From Owenia fusiformis (Eukaryota; Annelida; Polychaeta; Sabellida; Oweniidae), in contig CAIIXF020000012.1 of the NCBI GenBank assembly GCA_903813345.2, positions 9,752,432 to 9,816,431 on the forward strand: a stretch of DNA of 64,000 nt, in the 5' to 3' direction. Shown here in pieces: positions 59,908-64,000 of the stretch; the first letter of the stretch is position 1, and every line of letters starts with the position of its first letter. Under the pieces are notes generated by a model, which saw nothing but the letters and a program-made list of their open reading frames with translations, made no database searches and had not been told where the DNA came from. The position numbers and the translations under genes are program-made.

Positions 59908-61424
59908 GTGAATTATTGTTTATGGGAATGGTATATTGTATTCCTTAGCAATAATGACAAAAACATGTTACACAATTGGTAAAATCACATCACATACCAA
60001 TTTTTACCATCAAATCAATCCATTATAGCTCTCTATTATTTAGGTTCATTTTTCCAATGTTTTTTTGTGTTCAGCTAACAAAAGTTCCCAGTTTCTTCAA
60101 GCAGTTTTAAAACGTAATCCAAATGGGACCAAAACTTCGTACTATAAGAGTATATCGTAAACCGTGCTATTGAACAATAGTTATGTACCAGTCAATGTAA
60201 GATGAAAAACAATCGTTTGTCGATCAAAACTACGGGGGGTTCACGTTTCCAAGATGCGTCATAATATAATATTTAATGTTTTCTTCACAACACCGACACA
60301 TTGTAATACGCATTTAAAATTCATAAGCAACCCTATTGATCTGATTGAATTGTTTAATGAATATACAATTCAATTTATCTACAATCATCCAATAAGTCTT
60401 TTTTGATAATGAACACAATATGTCAAAACAATCAACATTAGCATAAACAATTAATCAAAGGGCCTTTTCATGAATACTTAATGTAAGGCAGAACATGTGC
60501 TAACACCATATTTCATTGAATAAAAACAGAATCACATTCTATGTCAGGCTAACATATGTAAGTTTTGGTTATTTGTGTTATACAGGGTGGTCCAAAAAGT
60601 GAAGCCTTGCAACAAGCAATATCTCAGATATTGCAGAAGTCACATGGCATCAACAGACATGCCTGATTATGAATCAGTGGCGTAGCCAATGGACGTCAAA
60701 ATGCAGTGCGCAGTGTTGAAAAATGAGAATAAAAAAGGCTTATTAATTTTCCTATGTTCTTTAGTCATATTTCCTCATTGTACATAAATTGTAAAAGTAA
60801 TCTCGAGCACACTAGCCTAAATAAACGTTTCTTTGGATACCATATGATATGCTCGATTTTTCAACAGTACTCTTTTGAAAGGTGTTTGTGCCTTTTTCTA
60901 ACCCCTCTAACAAAGGGGTATTTGATCCTGCGAATAAGTGTTATAAAAAGGTTGCAGACATTAGGGTTAATTGTATAATTGATCACGAATATGTTTTTTA
61001 AATCGATAGATCATACTAGTTTCTTTAATCTGTTGTGTATTGTCGTATTTCACGGTACACGATGGAACCAGACAATAATATGTATCTAAATCCATTTATT
61101 CAAAAATGATTAAAAATCTCTCATTTTAATCTGGGAATTGGTCGTCTATATCGTTCGAGAAAAATAACATTTACATTAGAAAAGTGAGAATGAGTTGAGA
61201 TTTAAACGATCGGCTTTCCAAGGTGATTTTATATGATGAAAATCATTCGAACATTTTAAGCACATTAGAAAGGTATTCCCATAAAATGACGTTTTAAGAG
61301 CATAAAATAGGCGTTTTGATATAGAAAATTGTTTCATATTTTTGCAATATTGTTAAATTTAAACCTTCCTACGCCCATGTGGATGATGTACGTGCTCAAT
61401 CATTCAATGCAATCAATGCAATTT
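59908..61424. other. Intergenic; one mariner-like terminus
   Basis: No gene. At about 60583-60610, tacagggtggtccaaaaagt resembles a mariner-family terminal repeat, but the opposite end is not found nearby, so it is a solo remnant. Confidence 0.5.
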
Positions 61425-61804
61425 TAGAAAAAAACTGATCGATAAACATAATCCATACTACTAGAAACAACTAATGGTACTATGCATACATGTAAAAATA
61501 TATGATTACGGTGTGGATAAATACGCTTCTGCGATTATATTTGAAGAAAAAAGTTCGAGTCGAACAATCCATATTTTTCTATAAAAATATGCACATTTGT
61601 TTAGACGATCGTACAAATTAGAGTTTGTTGATTAGTTTAATTATTAGAACGATTCTTTATACTATTTTGTGGTCAATTGTTGCAGCTGACAATGTGTTCT
61701 CAATATTGATATGACAAAATGAAATAAATGAAACGGATAGAAAGTCATACATGTCAGATACTGAATCTTACAGTGTTATGTATGGCTTATAGCATTTTTA
61801 CTGT

Positions 61805-62500
61805 CTATGTCAACCGTTTGAGTTTCACGGTCGTTGCCATTAAAGAAGGTCCACCTCTAAATGTTAGGGGTTGCCATTTAATACCAAGATCTTGATCGTG
61901 CCATATGCCGTCCATACTGTACCTGCCATTTGGGCAGACATTTGTACAGGAATTGTACCACCAACCTGCATTACCGTAGAGACGTGCGCAACTTGCTCCT
62001 GATCTAAAGTCATTGTCTCTGTCACCTGTAGTGAATTTCATTCCATCTAGTATCTTCGTTGATTTAGTAACATTCACCATGAAGTCTTCGACAGTGCCAT
62101 ATTTTAAATGTCCCATTGAAAGTTGATAGTCGGCTGTTTCATCTTGTATTGAGAAATTAGAATATGTTGCATAGTGCCAAACATTGTCTGGAGTCATCAG
62201 ATCAAATTTGATATCATAATTTGCTGAATTTGTAATGAGATGAATGAGGTCATTTCCCAACCAATGTTCAGCGTAAACGTCCCCAAAACCAACTTTATAT
62301 TCAGTCCAATTTTGGTTGTGAAATTCGACACTCCCGTCATAACGTCTTTGAATGACAGTCCATCCGCCATCTTGCATGTCACAATAAGCATTGAACGCCG
62401 ATTGGTTTGGATCTGGTCTTATGATATGAACGCCATCTTGTGTGATGTTTTTCCAGTAAGGTTTGACAGTCTTACTGATGTTTATATCCATGATTCCAAC
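61805..62500 (-). CDS. Fibrinogen-related protein, C-terminal fibrinogen domain exon
   Basis: The exon opens at 62500 after a cag acceptor (62503-62501); the frame upstream of the Met at 62491 is also open. The 231 residues form a nearly full fibrinogen C-terminal domain: FNAYCDMQDGGWTVIQRR, GSVEFHNQNWTEYKVGFG, EHWLGNDLIHLI, the calcium-site stretch GDRDNDF, SCARLYGNAGWWYNSC, and a C-terminal KLKRLT before TAG. The domain's first Cys is missing here and should come from an upstream exon. Such proteins are secreted or membrane lectins, often in invertebrate innate recognition. An extra Cys occurs in NVCPNG. Upstream exons with a signal peptide were not found before the second copy. Confidence 0.92.
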   Translation of the reverse strand, partial: VGIMDINISKTVKPYWKNITQDGVHIIRPDPNQSAFNAYCDMQDGGWTVIQRRYDGSVEFHNQNWTEYKVGFGDVYAEHWLGNDLIHLITNSANYDIKFDLMTPDNVWHYATYSNFSIQDETADYQLSMGHLKYGTVEDFMVNVTKSTKILDGMKFTTGDRDNDFRSGASCARLYGNAGWWYNSCTNVCPNGRYSMDGIWHDQDLGIKWQPLTFRGGPSLMATTVKLKRLT

Positions 62501-63875
62501 CTGTGTCTGCCGTATCTGAACAAGTTATATGAAACGCGAATAACTTGTGTAAAAGTACTTTTGTTGTTCATATACCTTATTTTATAAACTTCTCATTCAA
62601 CCAACACCCAAAATAAGAATGAATAAAACTGGTTTCAAAGACTATACAGAAAAACAAAGAAAACTGTTCTTATGATTTTTTTATGGAGTTAGGACAATTT
62701 GACACTGGAAAGCAGGGTCTTGAAAGGAGAAAGGGGTAAGGGAACATCACAATAAGAAAGAGGATGATCTAAATAGTGGAAATCTATGAAAATCTCGATG
62801 TTTACAAAAATGGCACTTGGGACATTATTATTTTCAACCGAGGACATTTATACACCATGCATAGATTTCAGATAATTTATAATTTATCAATCTTTCCTGT
62901 TTCGGTAAATAAAATACAGATCGAGACGGTTCAACTGTTGCTACGTTCAAACAATAGGTTTTCTCTATTGCATTGTAGGCCTACTGTTTGAATTTCCTTT
63001 GAAGTTTTAGTTTCATATTTAGATGGCTTCTGAAATATTCAAATTATATTTTGGTAAATTAAGGATTAAAGAAGCATGTGTCATTGTATATTGGAAATAT
63101 AAATTGCATTCGTGTATTTACTAACCCATCTACATAATGCACGAAGGCGAAGCCTGAGTGCATGTACTGCATTATTAGAATGGGTTAGTAGTACTGGTGT
63201 CTGAGTTACCAAATATTATATTTTTTATGAAAAAATGGCGGCCATTTTAAAATGCAGCGGCCACTTTAAAAACTACTTTTTGAGAAGCTCCTTTTAGACA
63301 TCAGCATGTACAATTGGAACCAAATCCGTCCCCTGGTATTTGAGTTATCATAGATTACATTTGTACGAAAAATAGCGGTGATTTTGAATTGAGCGGCTGG
63401 TTTGATTTCAAATTCTGCGCTCTTTTTGTGATTTCATAAATTTAATTTCCACGTTCCTAGATGTACTAATTTTAGAAAAAATTGATCGATAAACATAATC
63501 TAAACAACTAGAAACAACTAGAGGTACTATGCATTACATGTAAAAATATATTTAACGACAACATTTAGTATATTTTTGATAACGGTGTGAATAAATACGC
63601 CTCTGCGATTATATTTGAAGAAAAGGTTTGAGTCGAACATTCCATATTTTTCTGTAAAAATATGCACATTTGTTTAGACAATCGTACAAATAAGTTTGTT
63701 AATTAGTTTTATAATTATAACGATTCTTTATAATATTTTGTGGTCAATTGTTGCAGCTGATTATGTGTTCTCAATGTTGATATGACAAAATGAAATAAAT
63801 GAGAAGGATCAAAAGTCAGACATGTCAGATATTGAATCTTGCAGTGTAATGTATGGCTTATAGCATTTTTACCGT
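62501..63875. other. Spacer between fibrinogen-related copies
   Basis: No coding exon is recognised. An inverted pair, tactaacccatctacataatgc and complement-like gcattattagaatgggttagta, lies at about 63118-63190. A repeat with aatggcggccattttaaaa begins at about 63228. Confidence 0.55.
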
Positions 63876-64000
63876 CTATGTCAACCGTTTGAGCTTCATG
63901 GTCGTTGCCATTAAAGAAGGTCCACCTCTAAATGTTAGGGGTTGCCATTTAATACCAAGATCTTGTTCGTACCATATGCCGTCCATACTGTACTTGCCAT
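63876..64000 (-). CDS. Second fibrinogen-related protein, C-terminal end only
   Basis: The last about 41 codons match the 61805-62500 gene with few changes: GKYSMDGIWYEQDLGIKWQP, then PSLMATTMKLKRLT and TAG at 63878-63876. The rest lies beyond the window. It shows that fibrinogen-related genes are tandemly duplicated here on the minus strand. Confidence 0.88.
   Translation of the reverse strand, partial: GKYSMDGIWYEQDLGIKWQPLTFRGGPSLMATTMKLKRLT

Larger units (their letters stand above)
61425..64000. repeat. Tandem duplication carrying fibrinogen-domain exons
   Basis: About 61425-61860 and onward is repeated at about 63470-64000, offset roughly 2.05-2.07 kb. Shared blocks are gatcgataaacataatc, gaaacaacta, atttgaagaaaa and the coding 3' end. 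The window ends inside the second copy. Confidence 0.9.

Overview
This is a stretch of an animal nuclear genome. It is AT-rich, has GT-AG introns, and carries few host genes among very dense transposable elements. The host genes are a secreted serpin, a mitochondrial PGAM5-type phosphatase and tandem fibrinogen-domain proteins. The elements include a Gypsy LTR element, a Penelope-like remnant, Tc1/mariner-like and CAC-ended foldback elements and a probable Spy insertion. Together these suggest a marine invertebrate, possibly a lophotrochozoan, but the sequence does not fix the species.

Layout. 1-11.5 kb: the 3' part of a Gypsy-type retrotransposon. Its gag-pol frame is open from base 1 and ends at 7098. 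A polypurine tract and a putative very long 3' LTR follow; the LTR holds a promoter, a 91-bp satellite and a small membrane-protein ORF. 11.6-25.5 kb: no convincing host gene; a field of foldback elements, minisatellites and dispersed non-autonomous elements. 25.5-27.7 kb: a secreted serpin on the minus strand, with an intron in the reactive-loop hinge and a long C-terminal extension. 28.5-32.3 kb: a composite inverted element with 21-bp iterons, containing two nested repeats. 33.2-35.8 kb: a complete four-exon PGAM5-like gene on the plus strand. 39.1-44.1 kb: a tandem duplicate of its exons 2-4 without exon 1, carrying a probable Spy insertion and an expanded minisatellite. 45.2-45.7 kb: a broken Penelope-like GIY-YIG fragment. 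45,991-58,750: a giant inverted repeat with 5.86-kb, almost identical arms. Each arm contains a spliced zinc-finger-like reading frame, a nested 1.29-kb transposon, a tRNA-like SINE head and iterated palindromes. 59.4-59.9 kb: another foldback element. 61.8-64 kb: two tandem fibrinogen-related genes on the minus strand, the second cut by the window edge.

No operon-like cooperation is expected. The host genes are unrelated: protease inhibition, mitochondrial phosphatase, and secreted recognition lectin. The main biology is mobile-element activity: at least five insertions with CAC termini and exact 5-bp target duplications, one TSD-less AAA/TTT insertion verified against a paralogous empty site, a segmental duplication of PGAM5, and the 12.8-kb palindrome.
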